A stretch of 64,000 nt of DNA, taken from the NCBI RefSeq assembly GCF_040730185.1, contig NZ_CP160402.1, positions 5,952,001 through 6,016,000 of the forward strand, read 5' to 3'. Source of the DNA: Streptomyces sp. Je 1-332 (GTDB taxonomy: Bacteria > Actinomycetota > Actinomycetes > Streptomycetales > Streptomycetaceae). Made by a program: the position numbers and the translations under genes. The notes beneath the pieces were generated by a model. That model was given only the letters and a program-made list of their open reading frames with translations. It searched no databases and was not told the origin of the DNA. This document shows, piece after piece, positions 19,193 through 27,155 of the stretch (within the stretch, counting starts at the first letter, position 1; every line of letters starts with the position of its first letter).

Positions 19193-20097
19193 GCAACACC
19201 GGCAACAAGACGCCGGACGGACTTGTCATCGTCGACAAGCCGTCCGGCTTCACTTCGCATGACGTGGTCGCCAAGATGCGTGGGATCGCCAAGACCCGCC
19301 GCGTCGGCCACGCGGGCACCCTCGACCCCATGGCGACGGGCGTTCTCGTCCTCGGGGTGGAGCGGGCGACCAAGCTCCTCGGCCACCTCGCGCTGACGGA
19401 GAAGGAGTACCTGGGGACCATCCGCCTCGGGCAGAACACGGTCACGGACGACGCCGAGGGCGAGTTCACCTCGTCCGTGGACGCCTCGGGCATCAAGCGC
19501 GACGCCATCGACGCGGGCATCGCCAAGCTCTCCGGCGACATCATGCAGGTGCCGTCGAAGGTCAGCGCCATCAAGATCGACGGCAAGCGGTCGTACGCGC
19601 GAGCGCGCGAGGGCGAGGACTTCGAGATCCCCGCCCGGCCGGTGAAGATCTCCGCCTTCACCGTCTACGACGTCAGGGACGCCGTCGCCGACGACGGCAC
19701 CCCCGTACTCGACCTGGTCGTCTCCGTGGTCTGCTCGTCAGGGACGTACATCCGCGCCCTCGCCCGTGACCTCGGTGCGGACCTCGGGGTCGGCGGACAT
19801 CTGACCGCGCTGCGGCGCACCCGCGTCGGGCCGTACAAGCTGGACGCGGCGAAGACCATCGACCAGCTCCAGGAGGAGCTGACGGTGATGCCGGTGGCCG
19901 ACGCCGCCGCTGCCGCGTTCCCGCGCTGGGACGTGGACGAGAAGCGGGCGAAGCTGCTGCTCAACGGCGTGCGGATCGAGATGCCGGGGGAGTACGCCGG
20001 GGCCGGCGCCGTCGCGGTCTTCGACCCGGAGGGCCGGTTCCTGGTGCTGGCCGAGGAGCTGAAGGGCAAGGCCAAGAGCCTGGCCGTCTTCGCCTGA
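19189..20097 (+). CDS. truB: tRNA pseudouridine-55 synthase TruB
   Basis: Makes pseudouridine 55 in the T-loop of tRNAs. Catalytic Asp is at residue 46 in GHAGTLDPMATGVL. LVIVDKPSGFTSHDVV at the N-terminus and SGTYIRALARDLG are also typical. 302 aa. A C-terminal PUA-like part begins near residue 230. Translationally coupled to rbfA. A terminator-like hairpin follows. Confidence 0.96.
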   Translation: MSNTGNKTPDGLVIVDKPSGFTSHDVVAKMRGIAKTRRVGHAGTLDPMATGVLVLGVERATKLLGHLALTEKEYLGTIRLGQNTVTDDAEGEFTSSVDASGIKRDAIDAGIAKLSGDIMQVPSKVSAIKIDGKRSYARAREGEDFEIPARPVKISAFTVYDVRDAVADDGTPVLDLVVSVVCSSGTYIRALARDLGADLGVGGHLTALRRTRVGPYKLDAAKTIDQLQEELTVMPVADAAAAAFPRWDVDEKRAKLLLNGVRIEMPGEYAGAGAVAVFDPEGRFLVLAEELKGKAKSLAVFA

Positions 20098-20124
20098 GCC
20101 CCGTATCCCGTACTCGGGATCTCC

Positions 20125-20173
20125 GTCGTGGAGCGGCGGACAGCGTGCGCATGGCCGCGCGCCGCTCCACGAC
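20125..20173. terminator. Stem-loop terminator after truB
   Basis: A perfect 14-bp inverted repeat (gtcgtggagcggcg and complement at 20160-20173) about 30 bases after the truB stop, with a 21-nt loop that could pair further. Confidence 0.75.
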
Positions 20174-20343
20174 GAAACCCCCCACCCCTAGATGTATCCC
20201 GCGCGCCCTGCCGATTCACCCCATCGGGCAGGCGCTCGGAGTGAACCGAGGGAGCAGAAGGGGGCGCGTTCGCGACGCGTTCTGTCCAGCTGATCACCAC
20301 CGACCTACCGTCGGAAGGACGGGGCGTCGCGGGAGGTTCGGGC

Positions 20344-23300
20344 ATGGCGGGACAGGGCGACCCGGCGGCGCTCGACGGCGCCCTCGTGCGGGTCTGCGAT
20401 CTGGCCGGGCGCCCGCGGGGCATGGGGTTCGCCGCCGACGACCACGGCACGGTGATCACCAGCCATGAAGCCGTCGACGGCCTGGCGCGGATCGTGCTGC
20501 ACGCGGCGGGGGAACGCGTCTGCGTGGTGAGCGCCGACGCCGTGGTGGCCCTGCCCGAGGCCGATCTGGCCCTCGTCCGCACGGAGGGCCTCCACCTGAG
20601 GCCCCTGCCCGTCACGGTCCGCGAGAGCGTTCCCGTCGGCTCCTATGTACGTATCGTCGCGCGCGGCCTGCGTGAGGCGCGCGTCCTCGGCCCGGCTCCC
20701 GTGACGTACACCGCGACGGACCGCTTCCACCTCATCGACTCGGCCATGGAACTGGCGATCGGCACGGACGGCGCCGACGCGCTGCGGCTCGGCGGCGGAG
20801 CCGCGGGCGGCCCGGTCGTCGACGCCTCGACCGGGGCCGTGCTCGCCGTCCTCGGCACCGCCCTGCACGGCGAGCACAGCGCCGCGGGATTCGCGTTGCC
20901 GCTGCGGGACGCGGCCGCCGCCGATCCGGGCGGGCCGCTCGCCGGGCTCCTGGCACGCAACGCGGCGACCGTTCCCGCGTACGGCCGCGATCTGAACCTG
21001 GCGGGCGCGCTGCACCTGGCGGCGACGTCCCTGGGCTCCGACGGCCCGCGCCCCGCCCTCCTGGAACCGGTGGAACGCCCGGATACGAAACGGGAGTTGG
21101 CCAAGTTCGTGGCGGGGCCCGCGCAGGTGCTCGGCCTGGTCGGCGATCCCGGCACCGGACGGACGACGGAACTCGCCGCCCTCGCGGCATGCCGCGCGCG
21201 AGGCACCGAACCGGCCCCCACGCTGTGGCTGCGCGGCGCCGACCTCCAGGGCACGGACACGGGCGTGGGCGACGCGGTGGAGCGAGCTCTGGAGCGGGCC
21301 GGGCGGATCCTGGAGGCCTCGGAGGCCTCGGAGGCGTCGGAGGACTCGCTCGCCGAGGCGGCCGACGGGCTCGGGGACATCTCCGCGGGGCGGGTCGCGC
21401 GGCTCGTGCGGGACGAGGGGCGGGCGTTGCTGCTGTTGCTCGACGGCCCCGAGGAGATGCCGCCGGCTCTCGCTCACCGGCTCGCCGAGTGGAGCAGGGG
21501 CACGGCCGACTGGCTGCGGGAGACGGGCGCGCGGCTCGTGGTCGGCTGCCGTGCGGAGTACTGGGAGCAGGCCGGCGAGCGTTTTCCCGCCGAGCTCCTC
21601 CCGGGCAGCGTGCACCTGGGGGAGCTGCCCGAGCCGCAGGCGCGGACCGCCCGCGCGCGGTACGGCATCCCGGACGGAGCGCTCGCCGCCGCCGACGCGC
21701 GACACCCCCTGGCCCTGCGGCTGCTCGCCGAGGTGCGCGCGGCCCTGCCGGAGGAGCCGCCGCCGGGCCGCCCCGACCGGGAGGAGATCTTCGAGGCCTA
21801 TCTGGACGTGCTGTGCCTACGGGTGGCGGTGCGGCTCGCGGTGGCGAACGGACTGCGGGGCACGGCTGTACGACGCCTCGCGGCGAAGGTGTCCGGGCAG
21901 GTGCACGAGGCCGCGCGGCGGTGCCTGGGGCCGGGGCAGGGTGAGCTGGACCGGGCGTCCTTCGAGGAGGTGTTCCCGTGGGGGACCGGCTGGGCCTCCG
22001 CGGTCCTCACGGAGGGCCTGCTCGTCCCTGCCGGGGATGGCTACCGCTTCGCGCACGAGGAGCTCGCGGACTGGATCCAGGGGATGCACCTGGATGTGGA
22101 CGGAGCGCTGTGGTCACTGGTCTTCCGGCACGACCCGACGCCCACGTCACTGCCGGTACCGAGACACCGGATCGGCCCGGTGGTGCAGGCGCTGCTGCTG
22201 TTGGGGCGGCAGCGGGGAGCGGGGGAACTAGGGGCGCGGTTGGGGGAGTTGGGCGAGGTGGGGAAGGTGGGGGAGACGCGGGGCAATCGGGTGGGTAGGC
22301 GGGAAACACGCCGCGAAGCGGCGAAAGGCGGACCGCCGGGTGAGGGCGCAGCCACGCCCGAGGCAAAGGGCCGACCGTCGGGTGCGAGCGAGATCGGGGT
22401 GGAGGCCAGGGGCCAGGAGGACGCACGGTGGTGGGCCAAGCGCCTCCTGGAGGAGACCCTCTCCCGGGTGGCCGACGCGAAGCCCTACCTCGCGCTCCTC
22501 ACGGACCTCGCCCGGCAGGGCACGTACCCCGCCGGGTTCTGGCTCGGTCTGCCCCTCGGCGACGACGACCGCTTCGACCTCCTCCGGGAAGCAGTGATCA
22601 CCGACCCCCCGCCCGGCCCCCCGCAGGGGCACCGCTGCCTGGACGCCGTGGCCGAACTGCTGGTGAAAGACCCCGCAAGGACGCAGCCGCAACTGACCCG
22701 CTGGTTCACCGACGAGCGCCCCCTCGAAGCCACTCCGCACGCCACCGTCGCATCGGCCGCCCAGGCCCTCCTGCACACCCACCGGCACCGCGCCATCGAC
22801 GACCTCACCGAGATCCTGGTCGGCTGCGCCCACCCCCGCGCCGACGAACTGCTCGCCGCCCTCGCGGACGAGGAACCCTCGGCCATCTGCCGGGCCGTCG
22901 ACCGCTGGGTCCACGACGCCCGCCCCGCACGCCATGTCGCCGCTGTCGCCTACGGCCTGCGCGCCGCCCCGCACGCCACCACGGACGCCGACCGCAGGCT
23001 CCTGCGGTACGCGGCCCTCGCCCTGCTGGCCCGCACCGCCGACGACTCACTGCACGGCGCCGCCCTCGCCCTCCTCGTACGGGACCCGCAGACCCGCGCA
23101 CGTCACCTGCCGCCCGCCCTGAAGCGCTTCACCGCCGGTGACCCGCAGCTGCCCCCGAGCGCGCTCGCCGCCGCCCTCGACACCCATCCGGAGCAGGTCA
23201 TCGCCGCCTTCCGGACCCGGTTGTACGGCCCCGGCCCCACCCCGGGCGAGGTGCTGCGCGGCCTGGCCGACGTGACCGCGCCCGTGCTCGCCCGGCGGGT

Positions 23301-23832
23301 GGCCGATCTCGTACGCGACGTACTGGAACTGCGCCCCGACCTCGCGGGGCATGTGGCCGCCTACCTAGACCTGCGGTTCGAGCAGGGGCCCGTCGCACGC
23401 GCCGTACTCTTCCCCCTGGTCACTGACCTCCTGCGGCGCTGCCCACCGTCGGTACGCGCCGCGCTCGCCACGGCCGTCGCCGCCCCCGGGAGCGACGCCT
23501 CGCGCGCCCTGCGCACCGAGCTCCTGGAGGTGCTGCTCACCCATGAGCGGGAGCCCGAGGTCCTGGACGCCGCGCTCTGCGCCGTGGCGGGCGGCGGCGA
23601 CAAGGAACGGGTCCGTGAACTGGTGCACCGCATCGGCGCGCTGCTCGTGCGCACCCCGGAGGGCGCGACCTGCTTCGACCGGCGCCTGGTCGAGCTGGCC
23701 CGCTCCGTGCCGGGCTTCTCCACACGGGTCGCCCGGTGGATCTGCGCGGCCCCCCAGGACTGGTCCGCCCTGGTCGGTCCCAGCTCCCGCCGCATGATCG
23801 AGAACCTCGCGGGAGTAAGCGTCCCGGCGTGA
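20344..23832 (+). CDS. Trypsin-like domain fused to a STAND/NACHT-type NTPase and helical repeats; protease serine missing
   Basis: 1162 aa. Residues 1-190 resemble the trypsin-fold domains that precede STAND NTPases in actinobacteria. A candidate His (residue 41, TSHEAV) and Asp (74, PEADLALV) are present, but the expected GxSGGP reads GGAAGGP (Ala at 154), so proteolysis is unlikely. An NTPase domain follows at about 240-600. Its P-loop is GDPGTGRTT (267-275), with Arg where Lys is expected. Walker B is LLLLLDGPEE (Asp 367). The C-terminal half is helical and HEAT-like, with no signal or membrane segment. A low-complexity stretch at residues 640-690 coincides with an inserted dispersed repeat. 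STAND proteins usually sense signals or phage. Here the gene lies alone between truB and ribF, so a housekeeping signalling role is equally possible. Confidence 0.75.
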   Translation: MAGQGDPAALDGALVRVCDLAGRPRGMGFAADDHGTVITSHEAVDGLARIVLHAAGERVCVVSADAVVALPEADLALVRTEGLHLRPLPVTVRESVPVGSYVRIVARGLREARVLGPAPVTYTATDRFHLIDSAMELAIGTDGADALRLGGGAAGGPVVDASTGAVLAVLGTALHGEHSAAGFALPLRDAAAADPGGPLAGLLARNAATVPAYGRDLNLAGALHLAATSLGSDGPRPALLEPVERPDTKRELAKFVAGPAQVLGLVGDPGTGRTTELAALAACRARGTEPAPTLWLRGADLQGTDTGVGDAVERALERAGRILEASEASEASEDSLAEAADGLGDISAGRVARLVRDEGRALLLLLDGPEEMPPALAHRLAEWSRGTADWLRETGARLVVGCRAEYWEQAGERFPAELLPGSVHLGELPEPQARTARARYGIPDGALAAADARHPLALRLLAEVRAALPEEPPPGRPDREEIFEAYLDVLCLRVAVRLAVANGLRGTAVRRLAAKVSGQVHEAARRCLGPGQGELDRASFEEVFPWGTGWASAVLTEGLLVPAGDGYRFAHEELADWIQGMHLDVDGALWSLVFRHDPTPTSLPVPRHRIGPVVQALLLLGRQRGAGELGARLGELGEVGKVGETRGNRVGRRETRREAAKGGPPGEGAATPEAKGRPSGASEIGVEARGQEDARWWAKRLLEETLSRVADAKPYLALLTDLARQGTYPAGFWLGLPLGDDDRFDLLREAVITDPPPGPPQGHRCLDAVAELLVKDPARTQPQLTRWFTDERPLEATPHATVASAAQALLHTHRHRAIDDLTEILVGCAHPRADELLAALADEEPSAICRAVDRWVHDARPARHVAAVAYGLRAAPHATTDADRRLLRYAALALLARTADDSLHGAALALLVRDPQTRARHLPPALKRFTAGDPQLPPSALAAALDTHPEQVIAAFRTRLYGPGPTPGEVLRGLADVTAPVLARRVADLVRDVLELRPDLAGHVAAYLDLRFEQGPVARAVLFPLVTDLLRRCPPSVRAALATAVAAPGSDASRALRTELLEVLLTHEREPEVLDAALCAVAGGGDKERVRELVHRIGALLVRTPEGATCFDRRLVELARSVPGFSTRVARWICAAPQDWSALVGPSSRRMIENLAGVSVPA
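22278..22329 (+). repeat. Dispersed G-rich repeat, copy 2, inside a coding sequence
   Basis: A 52-base element starting gcggggcaatcgggtgggt and running through the ccgcgaagcggcg dyad. It aligns with 7366-7418 with only a handful of differences and one indel. It is translated in frame as GNRVGRRETRREAAKG, in a Gly/Arg-rich linker of the STAND protein. Confidence 0.75.
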
Positions 23833-23908
23833 CCCCCGCCACCCCCTCCGATGCGATCCGGACAGCGCGGGCATGGCAGTCTTAGACCTGCGCAATCGGC
23901 AATGGGAC

Positions 23909-23938
23909 GTACACACGCGTACACACACGTACACAGGT
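23909..23938 (+). repeat. Three tandem 10-bp gtacacac-type repeats upstream of ribF
   Basis: Units gtacacacgc, gtacacacac and gtacacaggt lie directly in line, ending 19 bases before the ribF start. They could be a regulator site or a 5'-UTR element; no known motif recognised. Confidence 0.6.
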
Positions 23939-23957
23939 TCGGCGAGGAGCAAAGACA

Positions 23958-24905
23958 GTGCAGCGCTGGCGTGGCTTGGAGGACATCCCCCAGGACTGGG
24001 GGCGCAGCGTCGTCACCATCGGTTCCTACGACGGCGTACACCGCGGGCACCAGCTGATCATCGGCCGCGCGGTCGAACGCGCCCGTGAGCTCGGCGTTCC
24101 CGCCGTGGTCGTCACCTTCGACCCGCACCCCTCCGAGGTCGTGCGCCCCGGCAGCCACCCGCCGCTGCTCGCCCCGCACCACCGGCGCGCCGAACTCATG
24201 GCGGAACTCGGCGTGGACGCGCTCCTCATCCTGCCGTTCACCACGGAGTTCTCGAAGCTCTCGCCGGCCGACTTCGTCGTGAAGGTCCTGGTCGACAAGT
24301 TGCACGCGCGTCTGGTCGTCGAGGGCCCCAACTTCCGCTTCGGCCACAAGGCCGCGGGCAATGTCGCCTTCCTGACCGAGATCGGCGCCACGTACGACTA
24401 CGAGGTCGATGTCATCGACCTGTTCGTCAGCGGTTCGGCCGGGGGCGGCGAGCCCTTCTCCTCCACCCTCACCCGGCGCCTGGTCGCGGAGGGTGACGTG
24501 GAGGGCGCCTCGGAGATCCTCGGCCGCCCGCACCGCGTCGAGGGCGTCGTGGTTAGGGGTGCGCAGCGCGGGCGTGAACTGGGCTTCCCCACCGCCAACG
24601 TGGAGACGCTGCCGCACACCGCCATTCCCGCGGACGGCGTCTACGCGGGGTGGCTGCACGCCCAGGGCGAGGCGATGCCCGCGGCGATCTCCGTGGGGAC
24701 GAACCCGCAGTTCGACGGGACGGAGCGGACGGTCGAGGCGTACGCGATCGACCGCGTCGGTCTCGACCTGTACGGGCTGCACGTGGCGGTGGACTTCCTC
24801 GCCTTCGTGCGCGGGCAGGCGAAGTTCGACTCGATCGACTCGCTGCTCGTCGCCATCGCGGATGACGTGAAGAAGGCCCGGGAGCTCATCGAGGCTGCCG
24901 AGTAG
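23958..24905 (+). CDS. ribF: Bifunctional riboflavin kinase / FAD synthetase
   Basis: Makes FMN from riboflavin, then FAD. GTG start at 23958. The N-terminal nucleotidyltransferase domain has TIGSYDGVHRGHQLII (HxGH-type motif) and ISPxDFV-like LSPADFVVKVL. The C-terminal riboflavin kinase domain has GRELGFPTANV with the conserved PTAN and the catalytic Glu in VEAYAIDR. 315 aa, normal length. In actinobacteria it closes the truB-ribF gene group; here the STAND gene separates the two. Confidence 0.96.
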   Translation: MQRWRGLEDIPQDWGRSVVTIGSYDGVHRGHQLIIGRAVERARELGVPAVVVTFDPHPSEVVRPGSHPPLLAPHHRRAELMAELGVDALLILPFTTEFSKLSPADFVVKVLVDKLHARLVVEGPNFRFGHKAAGNVAFLTEIGATYDYEVDVIDLFVSGSAGGGEPFSSTLTRRLVAEGDVEGASEILGRPHRVEGVVVRGAQRGRELGFPTANVETLPHTAIPADGVYAGWLHAQGEAMPAAISVGTNPQFDGTERTVEAYAIDRVGLDLYGLHVAVDFLAFVRGQAKFDSIDSLLVAIADDVKKARELIEAAE

Positions 24906-24969
24906 GGGCTTCCCCCCCCGGCAGGCCTACGCCCCCGAGCCGTCGAGCCCCCGAGCCGTCCGTGTCCGG

Positions 24970-25005
24970 CGGAGGGTGGGCAGGGTCTAGCGGAGGGTGG
25001 GCAGG
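24970..25005. repeat. 15-bp direct repeat around a stop codon
   Basis: cggagggtgggcagg occurs at 24970-24984 and 24991-25005, a 21-bp period. One copy encodes the last residues (LPTLR) of the 67-aa secreted protein; the other lies just beyond its stop codon in the same frame. Confidence 0.7.
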
Positions 25006-25190
25006 CCGATGTTGTTGATCAGCGGGCCTTCCACGCTGACTCCTTCGGTGACCAGGGACTCGATGTGGGGCAGCGGTGGAGGGTTGACCGCCGCCTCCTG
25101 CTCGGCCGCGGACGCCGGGGTGGCGAGCGCGGTGCAGGACAGGGCGACTGCTGCGAGCAGGACGAGGTTCCGGACGCGGCGATGACGCAT
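24987..25190 (-). CDS. Small secreted protein, 67 aa, unknown
   Basis: ATG at 25190. MRHRRVRNLVLLAAVALSC followed by ALATPASAAE is a clear Sec signal peptide with cleavage expected after ASA. The mature part is only about 38 residues, rich in Pro and Asn, ending LINNIGLPTLR. No cysteine remains after cleavage. It faces away from the next small secreted gene, with a shared 180-bp upstream region. Such tiny exported proteins in Streptomyces can be surface or signalling peptides; I recognise no family. Confidence 0.65.
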   Translation of the reverse strand: MRHRRVRNLVLLAAVALSCTALATPASAAEQEAAVNPPPLPHIESLVTEGVSVEGPLINNIGLPTLR

Positions 25191-25321
25191 GTGGTCTCTG
25201 CTTTCTTCCGGTCCGCGGGGTCCAGTTGGCCCACACGGGGGACGTGCGGACTCGGGCGTCCGACGACCCTTTCGTATGATCGTCAGTGACTTCTTGGTCG
25301 TTCCAGGGTTACGTACGGTGA

Positions 25322-25344
25322 GCGGGCCGCGATCAGCGGCCCGC
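25322..25344. promoter_or_regulatory. Short dyad between divergent small secreted genes
   Basis: Perfect 9-bp arms (gcgggccgc / gcggcccgc) with a gatca centre lie 26 bases before a GTG start. It could be an operator or 5'-UTR hairpin. Confidence 0.4.
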
Positions 25345-25370
25345 ACGCGTACGTTTCCAAGGAGCCTGCA

Positions 25371-25595
25371 GTGAACCGCAGTTGGGTGCAGAAAACGTCC
25401 CGGTGGGCGCTGGTCGCGACGATGGCGGCAGTGCCGTCCGTCCTGGCCTCCGGCACCGCCTACGCGGACGAGACACACAAGGACTCGCACAACGCGCCCA
25501 CCGTCGCGCTGATCAGCACCGGCCAGATCGACGACCCGCTGGAGGACGTGCTCGAGCACACCCTCAACTTCGGGGACGGCTACCGGTGGGGCTGA
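25371..25595 (+). CDS. Small secreted protein, 74 aa, unknown
   Basis: GTG start 5 bases after aaggagcc. Signal peptide: MNRSWVQKTSRWALVATMA then a cleavage region SGTAYA-DE near residue 33. The mature part of about 41 residues is acidic and His-bearing, with ISTGQIDDPLEDVLEH and a GDGYRWG C-terminus. No homology recognised. It ends at a bidirectional hairpin shared with the next convergent gene. Confidence 0.65.
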   Translation: MNRSWVQKTSRWALVATMAAVPSVLASGTAYADETHKDSHNAPTVALISTGQIDDPLEDVLEHTLNFGDGYRWG

Positions 25596-25620
25596 CGCCC
25601 TGAACCGCTCGTGGTCGTAC

Positions 25621-25659
25621 CGTACTTGCGCGGGGTCCCGGGGTGGCCGCGCAAGTACG
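25621..25659. terminator. Bidirectional stem-loop terminator
   Basis: A perfect 13-bp inverted repeat (cgtacttgcgcgg and complement) with a 13-nt loop between two convergent small secreted genes. Confidence 0.8.
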
Positions 25660-25702
25660 TGACGACGCAAGCCTGTTCAGCTCACGGGACGGCGCTACCG
25701 CC

Positions 25703-25900
25703 TCACGGGGCGAGGCACGCCGTGCCCGGTACCTCGGAGGGGACGCCGAGGCTGGCCGGGTCGACGAGCGAAGTGACGTCACCGGCCGCCTGAGCCACGC
25801 AGTCGACGGTCCCTACGGGGTCCGGGATGGCGCTGGCCGGCACGGCGAGCACCCCCAGAAGCGCGACGGCCCCGAGGATGACGGCGGCGGAACGGCGCAT
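25703..25900 (-). CDS. Small secreted protein with two cysteines, 65 aa, unknown
   Basis: ATG at 25900 follows aaggaga by 5 bases; an upstream in-frame TTG would put the ribosome site inside the gene. The signal peptide is MRRSAAVILGAVALLGVLA with cleavage expected after PASA. The mature region of about 41 residues has Cys at 34 and 62, which could form one disulfide. Its Val/Ala/Pro-rich composition recalls small surface proteins of Streptomyces, but I see no chaplin motif. Confidence 0.65.
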   Translation of the reverse strand: MRRSAAVILGAVALLGVLAVPASAIPDPVGTVDCVAQAAGDVTSLVDPASLGVPSEVPGTACLAP

Positions 25901-26093
25901 GGAAATCTCCTTCAAGTCGGTGGAGTTGAGCTGTCACGGTCCGTATGTGAACCGCGACGCTCAGTGACTCCCCAGAGATCACGCCTGCTAGGCCCCGTAT
26001 CACCCGTACGTGGCAGAGGTAACGATCCGCCACCACAGAAGGCGGGCCCCCGCTACGGCACTCGACCGACCAGACCCCGGATCAGCCCCCGGA

Positions 26094-27155
26094 TCAGACC
26101 CCGGGCGCACCGACGTTGACCCCCGCCCAGTGGCACGCCACCTGTGTCTCACCGCCGCCGGACAGCACCGGCAGATCCTCCGTCCGGCAGCGGTCCGCCA
26201 CGCCCGCCCGCTCCGCCTCACCCGAGGCGAGCACCTGGCAGCGTGCGTGGAAGCGGCAGCCGCCCGGGACGCGGGACGGGTCCGGCGGCTCGCCGGTGAG
26301 GACCACGGGGTCTCCCGGGGCCTCCGGCAGTACGGACAACAACGCCTGGGTGTAGGGGTGCTGAGGCGAGGTCAGGACCTCCTCCACCGTCCCCGTCTCG
26401 ACGATCCGGCCCAGGTACATCACCGCGACACGGTCGGCGATGTTCCACGCGAGACCCAAGTCGTGCGTCACCACCAGCGCCGACAGGCCCAGTTCGTCGC
26501 GGAGCCGGAGCAGCAGAGCGAGGATCTCGCCGCGCACGGACGCGTCGAGCGAGGCTACCGGCTCGTCCGCGACGATCAGCTCGGGCTCAAGGACCAGCGC
26601 GCCCGCGATGACCACACGCTGGCGCTGGCCGCCCGACAGCTCGTGCGGATAGCGCAGGAAGAACCGCTCGGGCGGCCGGAGCCCGGCCCGGGAGAGGGCG
26701 TCGGCGACCGCCACCTGCTCGTCGCCCCCGTACCCGTGGATGCGCAGGCCCTCCGCCACGGCCTCGTACACCGTGTGACGGGGATTCAGGGAGCCGCTCG
26801 GGTCCTGGAGCACCAGCTGGACGCGCTTGCGGTACGCCTTCAGGGCGCGGCCCGAGTAGTCGAGCGGCTTGCCGCCGAAGGTCACCTTGCCGGACGTGGG
26901 CGGCACGAGGCCGAGCAGGGAACGGGCCAGGGTCGTCTTGCCGCAGCCGGACTCGCCGACCAGGGCCACGATCTCGCCCGGTTTGATGTCGAGGTCGACG
27001 CCGTCCACCGCCCGCGCGGGCGGCGCGCCGCGGCGGCCGGGGAACGTGATGTGCAGGTCACCCGCCGACAGCAGCGGATCGGCGGCGGCGGAAGAAACGG
27101 GGGCGTCGGTGGTCATGCGTCGCTGCTCCTCGGTGCGTGGTCTGTCGGTGCTCAC
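26094..27155 (-). CDS. Peptide/nickel-type ABC transporter ATP-binding protein (DppF/OppF-like)
   Basis: One of the two ATPases of an oligopeptide-type importer. The GTG at 27155 overlaps the stop of the previous ATPase by 4 bases (GTGA); an internal ATG at 27116 (MTTDAPV) is the alternative. Walker A GESGCGKTT, signature LSGGQRQRVVIAGAL and Walker B ELIVADEPVASLD are present. The C-terminal oligopeptide-transporter extension has GCRFHARC with further cysteines that may bind an Fe-S cluster in this subfamily. Last gene of a five-gene unit. Confidence 0.9.
   Translation of the reverse strand: MSTDRPRTEEQRRMTTDAPVSSAAADPLLSAGDLHITFPGRRGAPPARAVDGVDLDIKPGEIVALVGESGCGKTTLARSLLGLVPPTSGKVTFGGKPLDYSGRALKAYRKRVQLVLQDPSGSLNPRHTVYEAVAEGLRIHGYGGDEQVAVADALSRAGLRPPERFFLRYPHELSGGQRQRVVIAGALVLEPELIVADEPVASLDASVRGEILALLLRLRDELGLSALVVTHDLGLAWNIADRVAVMYLGRIVETGTVEEVLTSPQHPYTQALLSVLPEAPGDPVVLTGEPPDPSRVPGGCRFHARCQVLASGEAERAGVADRCRTEDLPVLSGGGETQVACHWAGVNVGAPGV

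Noticed and set aside
24987..25900. Small secreted proteins as chaplins or rodlins
   Set aside because: The chaplin sequence pattern is absent and the two-cysteine protein lacks the expected spacing and flanking residues.
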